Shown here one piece after another: positions 62,443 to 64,000 of a stretch of DNA of 64,000 nt. Source of the stretch: Agaribacterium haliotis (lineage in GTDB: Bacteria; Pseudomonadota; Gammaproteobacteria; Pseudomonadales; Cellvibrionaceae); the NCBI RefSeq assembly GCF_002312815.1, contig NZ_NKQJ01000006.1, forward strand, positions 1-64,000, written 5' to 3'. A program made the translations under genes and the position numbers. The notes beneath the pieces were generated by a model. That model was given only the letters and a program-made list of their open reading frames with translations. It searched no databases and had not been told where the DNA came from. Every line of letters begins with the position of its first letter. Within the stretch, counting starts at the first letter, position 1.

Positions 62443-64000
62443 TTACTGATTTAAACGCGCTTCGATTAAGCGCTGCACCACCGAAGGGTCGGCCAGGGTT
62501 GAGGTATCGCCGAGGTTGTCGAGTTCATTGGCGGCAATTTTGCGCAAGATCCGGCGCATAATCTTGCCCGATCGTGTTTTAGGCAGGCCCGGGGCAATTT
62601 GAATCAGGTCGGGTTTGGCGATTGGGCCAATCTCTTTCACACACAGGGCAATCAGCTCCCAAGTGAGTTTGTCGTCGACTTCGGCGCCGTCCATCAGCAT
62701 CACATAGGCGTAAATGCCCTGGCCTTTGATATCGTGGGGATAACCGACAACGGCAGCCTCAGCTACTTTTGTATGCTCGACCAGGGCACTTTCCACCTCG
62801 GCCGTGCCCATGCGGTGGCCGCTGACATTGAGCACATCGTCGACCCGACCGGTAATCCAGTAATAGCCATCGGCGTCGCGTCGGGCGCCGTCACCGGTAA
62901 AATAATAACCTGGGTAAGTACTGAAATAGGTATCAATCAAGCGCTGGTGATCGCCGTAGACCGTGCGAATCTGACTCGGCCAGGAGCGTTTAATCGCCAG
63001 TGCACCTTCGCCTTCGCCGTCGACCTCCTGCCCGTTCTCATCGAGCAGCACCGGCTCAATACCAAAAAATGGCAGCGTCGCCGAGCCGGGTTTTAAGTCG
63101 GTAGCCCCCGGCAGCGGGCTGAGCATATGGGCGCCGGTTTCTGTTTGCCACCAGGTATCAACAATAGGGCAGCGCCCGTCACCGACAATACTGTGGTACC
63201 AATGCCAGGCCTCGGGATTGATGGGCTCACCCACTGTGCCCAATATCCGTAAGCTAGAACGCGAGTGAGCCTTTACAAACTGATCGCCCTGGCCCATTAG
63301 GGCACGAATAGCCGTCGGTGCTGTATAAAAAATCGAGACCTTGTGTTTGTCGCAGACCGCCCAGCAGCGGCCGGCGTCGGGATAGGTCGGCACCCCCTCA
63401 AACATCAGCGTTGTGGCGCCGTTGGCCAGCGGCCCGTAAACAATGTAGCTGTGGCCGGTAACCCAACCAACGTCAGCCGTACACCAGTAAATTTCACCGT
63501 CGCGATAGTCAAATACATATTTGTGAGTCATCGCCGCCTGTAGCAGATAACCAGCACTTGTGTGTAAAACGCCTTTGGGTTTGCCGGTTGAGCCGGAGGT
63601 GTAGAGGATAAAAAGAGGATCTTCAGCCTGCATTGGCTCGGGGGCACAGTCGCCGCTGACTTGCGTTTTAATTTCGTGCCACCAGCAATCGCGTTTTTTG
63701 TGCCAGACTATGCTGCCGCCCGTGCGCCGGACAACCAGTACGCTGTGCACATTCGGGCACTGATCAACCGCCGCATCAACGTTGCTTTTAAGCGCGATGC
63801 GTTTACCTCCGCGCACGCCTTCATCGGCGGTAATAACAAGCTGGCAGTCGGAATCGAGAATACGGTCTTTTAAAGCCTCGGGAGAAAAGCCGCCAAACAC
63901 CACACTGTGCACGGCGCCAATGCGCGCGCAGGCGAGCATTGCATAAGCCGCCTCAACAATCATCGGCATGTAGATACACACGCGATCGCCCTTTTTTACA
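62443..64000 (-). CDS. acsA: Acetyl-CoA synthetase, partial (5' end beyond the window)
   Basis: About 519 residues are in the window; the frame continues past 64000 ([13 protein letters not shown] at the edge), and a full protein is about 650. Adenylate-forming motifs are clear: [65 protein letters not shown] (in parts), and [16 protein letters not shown] with the lysine acetylated for control. It makes acetyl-CoA from acetate and ATP. Confidence 0.95.
   Translation of the reverse strand, partial: VKKGDRVCIYMPMIVEAAYAMLACARIGAVHSVVFGGFSPEALKDRILDSDCQLVITADEGVRGGKRIALKSNVDAAVDQCPNVHSVLVVRRTGGSIVWHKKRDCWWHEIKTQVSGDCAPEPMQAEDPLFILYTSGSTGKPKGVLHTSAGYLLQAAMTHKYVFDYRDGEIYWCTADVGWVTGHSYIVYGPLANGATTLMFEGVPTYPDAGRCWAVCDKHKVSIFYTAPTAIRALMGQGDQFVKAHSRSSLRILGTVGEPINPEAWHWYHSIVGDGRCPIVDTWWQTETGAHMLSPLPGATDLKPGSATLPFFGIEPVLLDENGQEVDGEGEGALAIKRSWPSQIRTVYGDHQRLIDTYFSTYPGYYFTGDGARRDADGYYWITGRVDDVLNVSGHRMGTAEVESALVEHTKVAEAAVVGYPHDIKGQGIYAYVMLMDGAEVDDKLTWELIALCVKEIGPIAKPDLIQIAPGLPKTRSGKIMRRILRKIAANELDNLGDTSTLADPSVVQRLIEARLNQ

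Overview
The window looks like chromosome of a marine, biofilm-forming gammaproteobacterium, most plausibly Cellvibrionaceae-like. This is inferred from SerB beside AhpA, metE beside metR, PpnN next to an Smr protein, the many secreted proteins and the absence of phage or plasmid backbone. No tRNA, rRNA or CRISPR array was recognised.

Left edge (1-1063): an integron-type cassette carries a TIR-family (Cap12/Pycsar-effector-like) gene with its attC site. Next to it lies what looks like a second cassette cut by an IS3-like element. No integrase is visible. From 1340 to 6671 there is a MORN-repeat/caspase-like (C13) membrane protein and a two-gene secreted hydrolase operon. From 6690 to 17974 there is a run of small housekeeping and stress genes (GyrI-like, FMN reductase, GFA, phosphoribosyltransferase, VOC, deoxynucleotidase, PhoD, YceK, GNAT), a decayed LysR gene and a large CRTAC1-like lipoprotein.

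The core (18043-50675) is one regulon. Gene content and domain architectures match the Vibrio fischeri syp symbiosis-polysaccharide locus, but the order is permuted: HI(fused)-J-K-L / glmS-M-N-O-P-Q-R / A-B-C-D-F-E-G. It contains glycosyltransferases, a Wzx flippase, a Wzy polymerase, a Wzz-type chain-length protein, the initiating sugar transferase, an outer-membrane exporter with six SLBB repeats, a STAS protein (SypA), its RsbW/PP2C switch (SypE), a hybrid kinase with HPt (SypF-like) and a sigma54 activator (SypG). To the left, divergent operons encode LruC-domain protein/lipoprotein/GalE and a degenerate HD-GYP response regulator/histidine kinase. Five sigma54-type -24/-12 elements and four promoter regions with paired ATTTTGCAA dyads suggest that SypG and RpoN control the whole set.

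Right of this (50677-64000) are core metabolic genes: serB, ahpA, a bifunctional acyltransferase (OlsF-like, ornithine lipid) behind a four-half-site Pho box array, a TraF-family outer-membrane protein behind five 14-bp tandem repeats, metR/metE with a MetR box, an Smr protein, ppnN and the 3' part of acsA, which runs off the window.

All functions were read from sequence motifs and domain knowledge. No database search was run.
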